A stretch of 64,000 nucleotides of DNA from an uncultured Candidatus Saccharibacteria bacterium. Its GTDB lineage: Bacteria; Patescibacteriota; Saccharimonadia; Saccharimonadales; Saccharimonadaceae. Shown here piece by piece: positions 47,529 through 56,404 of the stretch. The stretch covers positions 1 through 64,000 of the forward strand of contig CAQOWG010000005.1 of NCBI GenBank assembly GCA_948851665.1, in the 5' to 3' direction. A program made the position numbers and the translations under genes. Below the pieces are notes generated by a model that had not been told where the DNA came from, searched no databases, and saw only the letters and a program-made list of their open reading frames with translations. How positions within the stretch are numbered: position 1 is the stretch's first letter; every line of letters begins with the position of its first letter.

Positions 47529-50222
47529 TTAGTAACGTGGTGCCAGCTCACGGGTATAGGCTTCGGTATAACTTGAGGAATAGCGTCCCGCTTGGGCATA
47601 AGCCCAGAGATAATCGTCACCTCTAAGGTTAAACACTTCAGCGGGAGTATAGCGCGAGCCACTTACGCCATTCGGACTTTTGTCAGATCCATAATGACGA
47701 TTAAGGATAACACCATCCTTGGCATAGACTGGGCCACTAAATACTAACTGCTTACTACAGTCCGGGCTATTATAGATCGCGCCATTGTTTTGAACTGATA
47801 CCGCTTCAGTGCCAGGTTTATTGAAATCTACACAAGTATTAACCTTTCCATTCGTAAAAATCCAGGCATCAATCTTGGTGACATTGCCGGTTATTTCTAC
47901 TCCTTCATCCGCGAAAATAATGACACGTGGCAATTGATAGATACTTTCATATGGGGGAGTATCCTCTAGAACGATATTCTTATCAATTCTAAGCTTGTCT
48001 GATGTGTGGATGATTTTATTGCTGCGAACGGCGATCGTATCACTACTAGTCGTGGTCCCGAGCGCGCTAAGCGAAGTGTAAGGTTCGGATTGCTTCTTGA
48101 GATAGGCGTCGATGCGTGTAAAGTAGGCACTACTGGTTGTAACTCCAGAATATCCTAAATTTGCACAGTCATTATTGGAGATTGTCATATGGGAATGGTT
48201 GTTACAAAAGTTATGCTCATTTGCATTATAAATCCCGCCAACCGATAGCGATGAGCCGGAGCCAAAACCGTTAACACTCTTGCCGATAACACCTAGATAT
48301 TCTGACCAGGAGCCATAAAGTGTACGAGTGACCGTTAGGCTAGGATCGTCATAAAGTTTACCCATGATATTATCGCTAACAAACCTAGGTGACAAAGACG
48401 TGACGATGTTCCCAGGCGTCATTAAGCCACTATTCCAAACCGCGACGGATGGCTTTTTGGCAATGGCCCGGCAAACAGCCCCATAAACGAACCAGTAATC
48501 TTTAGTAGCTTCGTGCGTCCATGATATAACTCCGTCTTCAACATACGCGTACCAATATTCAAAGCGGTAAGCATAGGACGTGCAGTATTTCCAGCCGACG
48601 TTATCAGGTACTGCAATCGAACGTCTTGCATCGCTGAGCTGAGCGGAAGAGGCATAAGTTGGCGACGGCGGGGTGATCGTATTCGTCAGGGCAGTATCAC
48701 TAAGCGTTGAGCATCTCAACCCGTCTTTGCTCGCATAATGATTACATGCTCCGCTAGTTCCTCCACGATAGCGCGAATCGCCCGTTGTGGCGCTGTCTTG
48801 GCTTTTTTCCACGGAGTAGTTAAAGACTACCGCCTGTTTGCTGGTGAGACGGCGTACGTTGACTCCACTAGCATTAACGTCCCAACCGATTTCCGCAGTT
48901 TCTCCAGCAAAGAAAATTGTCTCATCGGCGCTGCCACCGGCTTTTGGTCCGGCACCGCCTGGATCTTTTGCTCTAGTGATCGTGACACAAACAACAGAAT
49001 CTTCATTCCCTCTACTACTATCAATCCCCCAGTGGAATTTGACATGGCCCGTAGCATGAGTTGTGCCCGGGGCATCTTCGTCTTGGACAGTCTTAAACCA
49101 ATAATATTTATCTTTATAGGCAATCTTCCGGCAAACCTGCTTTGGAACTCCTGGCTCTAGACCACTAACCGTCACAGTTTCTGTTTGGATGCTGGTCAAT
49201 TCTTGGCTGCTTTTGGGGCTAGTCGGTTTCGAGATAGTCCAGGTTGCTTCCCCATGCACGACCCCATCATCTTTGTCTAGAATTTCATATTTAACTTTTA
49301 TGTCTTCATCAAACACATCAGCTGTAACATAGTTGCCCTTGTCTACTATATAATGCAATTCGTGTTGGAATTGCACCGCAACGGATTCTTGGTCTGTGCT
49401 GATTAGGACCGAGGTCGAGCCATCAGGAGTAGTTTTCTTGTCGTGACTACTAATATCGCCTTGTGCGTCAATTTTGATGGTGGACTGCGAATATACATGA
49501 GCGTCGCTTTCTTCATCATCTTCATCAACGCCATCAAGCCGGAGCGTGATAACGGAGTCATCGCCGTAGCAGCCGGTACCTGGGTTCTGATTTCCGGTCG
49601 TATTGACATAAGTGCGGTTTGTCGCGCAACGGTTGACCGAAACAGTATGGGTACACTCTTGTGCTCCGCCGCCTAAGTCAGTACAGGTAGTATTGGGGTT
49701 TGCTTTGAATTTGGCAAGGTCAATTGTCCCAGTGATATAACCACCGCCCGACCAAGTAAATATGCCAGAAGTTGAGCCACGATACATAGTTCTACTACTA
49801 ACAGTAATGAAATCGACTCTCGGATCAGAATCTTTCATTTTGCCAGCCTCTGCAAACCAAATTGAATAAGCGTTCATGGCGGAAGTATTTGAGCTACCGC
49901 AGGCATAGACTTGCCCCCATAGATTAAAGCTTACCGTGCTGGCGCTAGAGTTAGCGTTGACGATAGCGGAATCTTTAGAACTGGAATTGTTGATCCATAA
50001 TGCGCCCCGGCGAGTAGTATCCGCTACGCCACCGCAAAGACCACAGGCGCTATGAATTGACGGAACGCTGGCTGCACCACTACTGCCGACGCAATCCGAC
50101 AGGCCAGCAGCTCGCGCCGTCTTGGGGCCATGCATTAACATTGGTAATGAGAGTATTATTATCGCCGCTAGACAAACCATAAAAGTTAGTAGCCTTTTTG
50201 AACTGCTGATTTTGTCCATCAT
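47529..50222 (-). CDS. Large secreted Saccharibacteria surface protein
   Basis: An 897-residue exported protein. A basic start (MMDKISSSKRLL) and hydrophobic signal (FMVCLAAIIILSLPMLM, cleavage probably after ARA) precede a long beta-rich, Cys-containing region with repeated Gly/Ser/Thr. The C-terminal 150 residues contain VEITGNVTKIDAWIFTNGK and end in EVFNLRGDDYLWAYAQAGR and RELAPRY, a tail type I associate with secreted Saccharibacteria proteins. The many Cys suggest disulfides, perhaps formed by the DsbA-like protein at 30547. GGGAGGG lies five bases before the ATG at 50222. Likely a host-contact or cell-surface structural protein; the exact role is unknown. Confidence 0.75.
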   Translation of the reverse strand: MMDKISSSKRLLTFMVCLAAIIILSLPMLMHGPKTARAAGLSDCVGSSGAASVPSIHSACGLCGGVADTTRRGALWINNSSSKDSAIVNANSSASTVSFNLWGQVYACGSSNTSAMNAYSIWFAEAGKMKDSDPRVDFITVSSRTMYRGSTSGIFTWSGGGYITGTIDLAKFKANPNTTCTDLGGGAQECTHTVSVNRCATNRTYVNTTGNQNPGTGCYGDDSVITLRLDGVDEDDEESDAHVYSQSTIKIDAQGDISSHDKKTTPDGSTSVLISTDQESVAVQFQHELHYIVDKGNYVTADVFDEDIKVKYEILDKDDGVVHGEATWTISKPTSPKSSQELTSIQTETVTVSGLEPGVPKQVCRKIAYKDKYYWFKTVQDEDAPGTTHATGHVKFHWGIDSSRGNEDSVVCVTITRAKDPGGAGPKAGGSADETIFFAGETAEIGWDVNASGVNVRRLTSKQAVVFNYSVEKSQDSATTGDSRYRGGTSGACNHYASKDGLRCSTLSDTALTNTITPPSPTYASSAQLSDARRSIAVPDNVGWKYCTSYAYRFEYWYAYVEDGVISWTHEATKDYWFVYGAVCRAIAKKPSVAVWNSGLMTPGNIVTSLSPRFVSDNIMGKLYDDPSLTVTRTLYGSWSEYLGVIGKSVNGFGSGSSLSVGGIYNANEHNFCNNHSHMTISNNDCANLGYSGVTTSSAYFTRIDAYLKKQSEPYTSLSALGTTTSSDTIAVRSNKIIHTSDKLRIDKNIVLEDTPPYESIYQLPRVIIFADEGVEITGNVTKIDAWIFTNGKVNTCVDFNKPGTEAVSVQNNGAIYNSPDCSKQLVFSGPVYAKDGVILNRHYGSDKSPNGVSGSRYTPAEVFNLRGDDYLWAYAQAGRYSSSYTEAYTRELAPRY

Positions 50223-50223
50223 T

Positions 50224-50859
50224 TTAACCCTCCCCTCCACCAATCGCATCTTTCTCCTCCATTAAATTTAAGTAATATCCCGCCATGGCGTCGTCACCAA
50301 TGTTAATATATGCATTCATTAATAGCCCGCCATAAATACCGACTTGAGAAGTGGTTAGAAGATTTACATTTAACTTACTCGAGGCGGCGATTACGGCCTC
50401 GGGCTGGAAATTATTGGCATAAAATTGCATTTCGACTAGGACTAAATTTGTTCTTTCAGTATCGGCGGGAGCCTCGCTAACTTGCTGTTCAAAATATTCG
50501 CTGACGTTTTGATCGGCATCATAGACTTCCTGAGCGGCATTCTGAATTTTTTGAGCTTCGCCGTTCCAAATTTGCATTTCGGACGGAATTTGGTTTTCAA
50601 TAGCAGTCTTTATTGGCTTCTGAAAGAAGGCAATAAGCAGAGTGGTAACTGCAACGGTTACTAAAAGTACTGCCGAAAGGCTAATGATAGCAATGTGGCG
50701 GATTTTGCGCATGCGTTCTTGCTGGGCGGCATATTCTCGCCGATGTTTTCTGAAGAAATCGGTCTGATTAACTTTAGCAATACCGATGTCTTGTGTACGA
50801 AATTGAATAGTTGGCTTCTCGTCCACATTACTTGGCGGATTGTCCTGCGGGTCCTCCAT
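50224..50859 (-). CDS. Single-pass membrane protein, first gene of the surface operon
   Basis: A 211-residue protein. A cytoplasmic N-terminal part of about 65 residues (MEDPQDNPPSNVDEKPTIQF then basic HRREYAAQQERMRKIR) precedes one membrane helix (IAIISLSAVLLVTVAVTTLLIAF). An external helical, TPR-like domain of about 120 residues follows, rich in Glu/Gln. AGGAGG precedes the ATG at 50859, so upstream starts are rejected. It ends two bases before the start of the 897-residue secreted protein and may help its export or anchoring. Family unknown. Confidence 0.7.
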   Translation of the reverse strand: MEDPQDNPPSNVDEKPTIQFRTQDIGIAKVNQTDFFRKHRREYAAQQERMRKIRHIAIISLSAVLLVTVAVTTLLIAFFQKPIKTAIENQIPSEMQIWNGEAQKIQNAAQEVYDADQNVSEYFEQQVSEAPADTERTNLVLVEMQFYANNFQPEAVIAASSKLNVNLLTTSQVGIYGGLLMNAYINIGDDAMAGYYLNLMEEKDAIGGGEG

Positions 50860-50890
50860 GATACCTCCTGGGGTTACTCGCATTTCTACA

Positions 50891-51032
50891 CGCAATAAAA
50901 ATGCGACTATTTACTTAGTCGCTAAACCTTACAATTCTGTCCATTAGGAACCAAATTGCGTAAATAGCCGCATCCAGCATTCCTAGCGAACAAAAATGAC
51001 GAATTGTAAGATTTAGCATTTTAATTATAGCA
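50891..51032 (-). promoter_or_regulatory. Promoter and structured leader with terminator/antiterminator (putative attenuator)
   Basis: Promoter GTGCTATAAT (TATAAT at 51024-51029). The leader then forms: (1) a long stem of RC 50998-51013 with RC 50924-50941, mostly paired over 16 positions, with an inner AGGAA/TTCCT helix and a small TGCG/CGCA hairpin; (2) an intrinsic terminator, GCGACTA-loop-TAGTCGC (50903-50922) followed by ATTTTTATT (50894-50902). The segment RC 50960-50971 (GCGGCTATTTAC) can pair with RC 50903-50914 (GTAAATAGTCGC) over 12 bases with one G-U, which would undo the terminator. This is the classical layout of an attenuator or riboswitch; the ligand or trigger is unknown. Confidence 0.65.
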
Positions 51033-51107
51033 CGGATTTTATTTTTGAGGAACATATCAAAGAGTGCTTTACTTTTGTGGGTAACTTTGTTATAATAAGC
51101 GGTAGTT

Positions 51108-51440
51108 ATGAGTAAAAAAGTTGAACAACCCCAAGATTATCGCTACGTGGTGTTTATGGATGAGGCAGCGAAGTTTTCGTTCTTAACTCGTTCGACCGCT
51201 AAAAGCGAAGAGACTATCAAATGGGAAGATGGTCAGGAATATCCATTAATCAAGGTGCAAATTTCTTCAGCATCCCATCCATTCTTCACTGGTGAAGAGA
51301 AGATCGTCGATACCGAGGGTCGCGTGGATCGCTTCAAAGCTCGCGCAGAGCGTGCTGCTAAGCTTCGCGCTACGCTTGGCAATAAGACCAAGAAGGCCGA
51401 AAAAGAGGCTGCCAAGAAAGCCGCTAAGACTAGTGAGTAA
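51108..51440 (+). CDS. rpmE2: Large-subunit ribosomal protein bL31, type B
   Basis: A 110-residue protein. The first 80 residues match type B bL31: YRYVVFMDEAAKFSFLTRST, YPLIKVQISSASHPFFTG and EKIVDTEGRVDRF. No zinc-binding Cys, as in type B. The last 30 residues are a Lys/Ala-rich tail (KKAEKEAAKKAAKTSE), an extension over the usual 80-90. TTATAAT lies 11 bases before the ATG. A hairpin terminator follows. Confidence 0.95.
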   Translation: MSKKVEQPQDYRYVVFMDEAAKFSFLTRSTAKSEETIKWEDGQEYPLIKVQISSASHPFFTGEEKIVDTEGRVDRFKARAERAAKLRATLGNKTKKAEKEAAKKAAKTSE

Positions 51441-51455
51441 TATCTCTAGAAAATT

Positions 51456-51487
51456 AAAAATCCTCGGTTTAATAACCGGGGATTTTT
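51456..51487. terminator. Bidirectional terminator
   Basis: AAAAATCC-CGGTT and AACCG-GGATTTTT arms with a short loop, after rpmE2 and before the convergent small gene. Confidence 0.85.
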
Positions 51488-51532
51488 AAATTTGTGACTT
51501 GGTGCTTGCGTATCTTGTTGGTTCCTAACTGA

Positions 51533-51811
51533 TTAGAATACCCCGTGGTTGAGGGGAACTTTGCCGGTATTGCCGCATGTCGAACAGTTGCAGCGCCTGA
51601 TTGGATTATTCAGACAATCCGGGCAATTCTTGGTCAGACCATTCTGCGCTTCATACTGACGTACAGCCGCTTTATCCACGAAATCCCTACCGTGCGCCCT
51701 AACCTGCGTATGGGCAGGCTTAATATCGCGATAATCTCCCTTATTCGGATCCGGCGTTGCGCCCGGCCTTTTATTGGGATCTTCAATCCCAAAAATCTCC
51801 CATAAAGACAC
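51533..51811 (-). CDS. Small zinc-ribbon protein
   Basis: A 92-residue protein starting with GTG at 51809-51811 (SLWEIFGIEDPNK). The C-terminal third carries NCPDCLNNPIRRCNCSTCG, two CxxC knuckles plus CxC, which suggests one zinc site of DnaJ-type or rubredoxin-like geometry. The N-terminal part is charged with a stretch VRAHGRDFVDKAAVRQYEAQ. An AAGGTGGTGA ribosome site lies just upstream. Function unknown; it is transcribed downstream of the helicase but after a 92-base gap. Confidence 0.62.
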   Translation of the reverse strand: MSLWEIFGIEDPNKRPGATPDPNKGDYRDIKPAHTQVRAHGRDFVDKAAVRQYEAQNGLTKNCPDCLNNPIRRCNCSTCGNTGKVPLNHGVF

Positions 51812-51903
51812 ATAATCACCACCTTTCTGCTATAGAATGTGCTCCCCCTGGAGCTAACTTGAATTTTACACAATTTAGTCGGATTTGGCAAGCATGAGCA
51901 CAA

Positions 51904-54900
51904 TCAAGCGGCAGAATTTTTGTATTTTTCCAACAAAGAGTCAACAAAACTACGGATTTTGGCCATAGAGCAGCTTGGGTCTGCTGGCACGAAAACTTCT
52001 GGATCGCGAATGAAGCCAAGGCTAGTGATTTGATGATAGACGGCTTTGACGAGGTTCTTTAGCTCCTGATCACTGGCGTCACTATATTCGTGAACTTTAT
52101 CATAGACACACTGGTCAGGGTCTGGCGTCACAAAAAGAATGTGTCCACGAGTGACGCGATACTTTTGATAGGTAGGGGAAAGATTGAGTAGGAGTCTATA
52201 AAAATCAAGTTGCAGACGATATTTATAAAGTTGTGGCAGGCTTTCCCACTTTTTGTCGTGATATTTGCCGGTTTTATAATCGTAGATTTCAATTGTCTTG
52301 TCGTCTTCATTGATTTCGATATGGTCAATTTTACCCGTGAGCGGCACACCACCGTAGTGCAAATGTTCCGAGGAAAGATTAACCTCGGCGCGTGCGCCTG
52401 GTCGGCGCAGAATTTCACCAAAGCTAGATAGAGAAATACTGAGATTATGCTCGCCGGATTCGAGAAGTTGTCTCTGTTCGTCTTCATCAAGGTCAGTCTT
52501 GGGTACTTCGGCGCGGAATTTATTGACGGCAGCCTCGTCATCAATCTGATCTTTCGTGACGGATTCAAAAACTTGGTGGATTAAAGTGCCGTAAAGTTGC
52601 TCGCGGGTAGCTGGAGCAGGCGGAGCGTGCATGATAAGGCGCTCATAGATAGCTTGTGGACCGGCATAGGCTAGATCAATAAAACCAGTAAGGTCGGAGG
52701 CGGTGATACGATAGTTTTCGACGCGCGACTGCATAAGTGGTTCAAGGTCTGGAGTGTAAGTTTGGTACTTGGCGAGCCAACTAAGTTGCATTGTTTGGAT
52801 TTTGTCGGCAAGAGATAACTCATCGCTATGATAGAGAATTTTCTGCGAAGCTTCTGGTAAGAATGGAGAGATAGGGTTCTGGTCCTCGGGGCCACTTTCA
52901 TTCATGTAGCCAAGGCGCTGCAGGCTTTTACCATCACTAGCCGCGCGACTGCTAGTGAGAATGAGGGTGTCTTTAGCACGAGTGATAGCGACAAAGAGTA
53001 AGCGCAACTGTTCATCCTTCGTACCTCCGCTATGACGAATCACTAGCAAGTTCTTTGGAAGTACCATCATGTCTTTGTTGCCCTTGGCTTTACCCCAAGC
53101 GTAGTCATCAAAGGCAATTAGAAAAACTTGCTTGAATTCCAGGCCCTTGCTTTTATGCGCGGTCATGACTTGAACTGCATCAACGGCATCACGGTAGTTA
53201 CTAACGCGCATGATAGCAGTGCCCGCAGCAATAAAGTCATCAATAGCCTCAACAAGATCAGACGACTTCGGCGCAGTGGCAACCTCACCGCGAATACTAT
53301 GAATGTGATTCAGGGCAGCCTGACGGAAGGTTGCTAAGTTTTCATAGAATTCTAGGAGTTCGCTTTCCGATAGGTGCGTCTTGTAGTAGTCGAGGAATGG
53401 CGAAGTATAGCCATTCAGCTCCAGTGTGCCAATTAGATAGTCGAGCCATAACTCTAGTGGTGCAGTGGTGGATTTACTCGTTAGGTCAGCGAAGAAGTTG
53501 GCAATTGGTTGGAAGGTTTCTGTAGTGAGATATTCAAGTGGTTTTTTACGAGCATAGCGTTCACTGAACAAATTAATAACTTCTGCACGTGGAATTTGCC
53601 AAAAGTCGTAAGATAAAATCTCTGGCAAGTATGAGCTAACATCGTGGCCGCTGGCTAGACCATGAATAAACTTGGCGAGATGAATGATCTGTATGATTTG
53701 TTCGTTTTCTAGCAAATTATCACGTTTTTCGTAAGAGATGTCTATATTCTGGTGCTTTAGGTAAGCAAGAATTGGCGCTAGATACTTATGTTTCGGTGCG
53801 AGAATTGCAATGTCACTAGGATTCATGCCGGACTCTATGAGGTGTAGGATTTCTCCTGCAAGCCAGGAATATTCGGCTTCCGGACAAGGAAATTCATGAC
53901 GGCAAATTTCCGCAGCAGTATTGGCAGCACCTTTAGCTGCAGTTAGTTCTTTTGTGACGCTATCAGTATAAGTATGTTCGAAACTGTCATCGATTTGCGT
54001 AGCAATCTGGCGGGAAAGATTCAAGATTTCACTATAGCTACGATAGTTCTTGATGAGACTAATAACCTTAGCATGATAGTGGTTCTGAAATTCTAGCAAG
54101 TTACTAGCGTTGGCGCCCTGAAAGGCGTAGATGGCTTGGTCATCATCACCAACCGCCATAATTATAGGATTTTCGTAATCGGTTAACAGCTTGATAATGT
54201 CAAACTGGGAAGTGTTAGTGTCTTGAAATTCATCGAGCAGAATATATTGAAAAATCTCGGACTGACTCAAGCGGAAACCGTCATCTTCCTTGAGGTATTT
54301 GATGGACTGTTCAATCATATCATTAAAATCGAAAAGGCCCTTGGATTCAAGTATGGCTTCATATTCGGCCATGATATTGGCAAGCGACTGAAGTTTTTTG
54401 TTGGCGATATGGTCCTTGAGTCGATATTTGCCATCACTAGTACGTTCGATGTGTGCATTTTTCCAGTCACTTAGTTTTTTAACACTAGGCTTTTCCATTG
54501 CTTCACATTCTTCAAGGGCCTTATTGAGACTACGAAGCATGACGTTGGCGCTACGCTCAATAGTTCCGGTGATAGGCTGTTCAGAGGTATATTTAGCAAG
54601 AATTTCAGCGATGGGAAGGTAAACCTGTTCACGAGCAGCAGCGTAACGCATCCGTGGGATCAGCGCAGAAAGTGGCTCGATAATTTCAACAGCGATAGCG
54701 TTGGAGTCTTCGACGTTTTGCTTGGCAATTTTAATGAGATCGTTGGGCGTAAGACGTGCGGCCTTGGCATGGGAAATGGTCGCAATGATGTCCTTGGGGT
54801 CGGTTTTTTTGAGGATGTCCATGGCAGGGAGTTTTTTCAAAATATCCAACACGATTCGATATTGCATCGTTTCATCGATTGGGGTATTTAGCTCGCGTTC

Positions 54901-55203
54901 TGGACGTTCGGCATAATTTTGATAGCGTTCCAAGATATTGCGGCCGAAGGCATGGTAAGTAGAAATTGTGACATCATCAGCGGCATTGCCGATCATAGTC
55001 TTGAGGCGGTCGCGCATATTTTCGGCGCCAGCTTCAGTAAAGGTAAGGCAAAGGATGTTGCTAGGGCTGGCGTCGGTTTTTTCTAGGATATAAGCGACCT
55101 TGGCCGAGAGCAACTGTGTCTTACCAGTGCCAGGGCCAGCCAGAACAAGCAGTGGCCCTTCAAGATATTCAACAGCGGCAAGTTGTTCATCATTCAGCTT
55201 CAT
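51904..55203 (-). CDS. UvrD/PcrA-like helicase fused to a PD-(D/E)xK nuclease domain
   Basis: A 1099-residue SF1A protein. Walker A LAGPGTGKTQLL lies near residues 21-32, motif Ia LCLTFTEAGAENM, motif II ILLDEFQDTN near 318, motif III VGDDDQAIYAFQGA near 346-359, motif V AHKSKGLEFKQVFLIAF and motif VI LRLLFVAITRAKDTL. The last 250 residues form a RecB-like nuclease: EVNLSSEHLHYGGVPLTGKI, then DHIEINEDDKTIEIYDYKTG and a QLDFYRLLL motif. Such AddA/RecB-type enzymes process DNA ends for repair or attack foreign DNA. Its start overlaps the methyltransferase gene upstream by four bases. Confidence 0.93.
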   Translation of the reverse strand: MKLNDEQLAAVEYLEGPLLVLAGPGTGKTQLLSAKVAYILEKTDASPSNILCLTFTEAGAENMRDRLKTMIGNAADDVTISTYHAFGRNILERYQNYAERPERELNTPIDETMQYRIVLDILKKLPAMDILKKTDPKDIIATISHAKAARLTPNDLIKIAKQNVEDSNAIAVEIIEPLSALIPRMRYAAAREQVYLPIAEILAKYTSEQPITGTIERSANVMLRSLNKALEECEAMEKPSVKKLSDWKNAHIERTSDGKYRLKDHIANKKLQSLANIMAEYEAILESKGLFDFNDMIEQSIKYLKEDDGFRLSQSEIFQYILLDEFQDTNTSQFDIIKLLTDYENPIIMAVGDDDQAIYAFQGANASNLLEFQNHYHAKVISLIKNYRSYSEILNLSRQIATQIDDSFEHTYTDSVTKELTAAKGAANTAAEICRHEFPCPEAEYSWLAGEILHLIESGMNPSDIAILAPKHKYLAPILAYLKHQNIDISYEKRDNLLENEQIIQIIHLAKFIHGLASGHDVSSYLPEILSYDFWQIPRAEVINLFSERYARKKPLEYLTTETFQPIANFFADLTSKSTTAPLELWLDYLIGTLELNGYTSPFLDYYKTHLSESELLEFYENLATFRQAALNHIHSIRGEVATAPKSSDLVEAIDDFIAAGTAIMRVSNYRDAVDAVQVMTAHKSKGLEFKQVFLIAFDDYAWGKAKGNKDMMVLPKNLLVIRHSGGTKDEQLRLLFVAITRAKDTLILTSSRAASDGKSLQRLGYMNESGPEDQNPISPFLPEASQKILYHSDELSLADKIQTMQLSWLAKYQTYTPDLEPLMQSRVENYRITASDLTGFIDLAYAGPQAIYERLIMHAPPAPATREQLYGTLIHQVFESVTKDQIDDEAAVNKFRAEVPKTDLDEDEQRQLLESGEHNLSISLSSFGEILRRPGARAEVNLSSEHLHYGGVPLTGKIDHIEINEDDKTIEIYDYKTGKYHDKKWESLPQLYKYRLQLDFYRLLLNLSPTYQKYRVTRGHILFVTPDPDQCVYDKVHEYSDASDQELKNLVKAVYHQITSLGFIRDPEVFVPADPSCSMAKIRSFVDSLLEKYKNSAA

Positions 55204-56396
55204 GCATTCAGCTCCAGAACCATGAGATTTTCCAAATGTGGCGTGTGTGGAAAGAAATTATACGGCTGAACTTTTGTAATGTGATATTTCCCTTCTAGCA
55301 TATGCACGTCGCGAGCTTGAGTAATCGGGTTACAAGAGAGGTAAATAATACTAGGCGGCATTATCTCTAGTAACTTCTCGATCAATTTTGCGTCGCAGCC
55401 AGCACGCGGCGGATCGACAATTACAGTCTGATCGGGCTCGATGTATTCAAGTGCATCTTCAGAACGAGCATGAATTGGTTGAGCTAGGGTACCAGAGCAA
55501 TTTTTGCGTAGTTCTTGAAAAGCAGAACCATCGCACTCAACTAGAACAAGTTCTTTATCGCGAGCAACTGACAAGCCAATCGTGCCAACGCCGGCATACA
55601 GATCGAGAACTCGATGAGTTTTAATATGCTGACGGATTTCAGAAAGAGCCATTTCGTAGACCGGCAGATTAATTTGGAAAAAGCCATTGGGAGAATATGA
55701 ATAATCGTGTCCAAGAATTGTATCATGCAGTGTTGGGAAGTCAGGATGTGGGCGATGATTCTCATAGAGCCCACCCGACACTTCGCCATTTTGATTTGAC
55801 CGTAACAGAAGAGATTGATAATTGCGGGCTTCGGCGTGTTTTGCGTTTAGTTGGTCGACGATTTCACGGGCATACGACCAAATTTCAGGGTGTTCTAGAC
55901 TAGAATGGTCACAAATAATTTTTTGGTGCGAGCCGCGAGCACGAAAAGCCAAATGGATTTTTTGATCTTCGTGCGCATAGTAGAGCGAATACTCCATCTT
56001 GTTACGATAATAAAAATCCTTTTTATCGGTTGCAACCGCAAGATCTTGATCTGGCAACGTAGTAAGCTTCTGCTGACTAAAGATTTCTACGAGCAATATC
56101 TTTTTTTGCTCCAGCTCGTATTCGTAATCCATAATTTGCCATGGAGAAGTGGCTAAGTAGCAAACGTCCCGTGGTGCAACGCGAAATGGCGACGGATTTT
56201 GGCATTCAAGAGCAATCCCCTCAGTATAACTGGACTTATTCTTGGTAATTTGGCATTTAGTAACAACTTCACCTGGCAATGCATCCCAAAGCATGATTTT
56301 TTTACCCGACGCAAGCGTACCAAGGCTCAGACCACCCGGAATCAGTTTTTCAACATTGATAGCTTCAGTTAGATATTGTTCCGGACGATGAGGCAT
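55200..56396 (-). CDS. RNA uracil-C5 methyltransferase (TrmA/RlmD family)
   Basis: A 398-residue protein. An N-terminal TRAM-like beta domain (about residues 8-65, IPGGLSLGTLASGKK) is followed by the SAM-dependent fold: FFQINLPVYEMALSEI, VLDLYAGVGTIGLSVAR near 262-278, TVIVDPPRAGCDAKLIE near 334-350 and LSCNPITQARDV, whose Cys is the nucleophile. It forms 5-methyluridine in rRNA or tRNA; the target is not clear. The iron-sulfur cysteines of RlmD are not obvious. Four-base overlap with the helicase gene. Confidence 0.9.
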   Translation of the reverse strand: MPHRPEQYLTEAINVEKLIPGGLSLGTLASGKKIMLWDALPGEVVTKCQITKNKSSYTEGIALECQNPSPFRVAPRDVCYLATSPWQIMDYEYELEQKKILLVEIFSQQKLTTLPDQDLAVATDKKDFYYRNKMEYSLYYAHEDQKIHLAFRARGSHQKIICDHSSLEHPEIWSYAREIVDQLNAKHAEARNYQSLLLRSNQNGEVSGGLYENHRPHPDFPTLHDTILGHDYSYSPNGFFQINLPVYEMALSEIRQHIKTHRVLDLYAGVGTIGLSVARDKELVLVECDGSAFQELRKNCSGTLAQPIHARSEDALEYIEPDQTVIVDPPRAGCDAKLIEKLLEIMPPSIIYLSCNPITQARDVHMLEGKYHITKVQPYNFFPHTPHLENLMVLELNA

Positions 56397-56404
56397 GGGT
56401 AATT

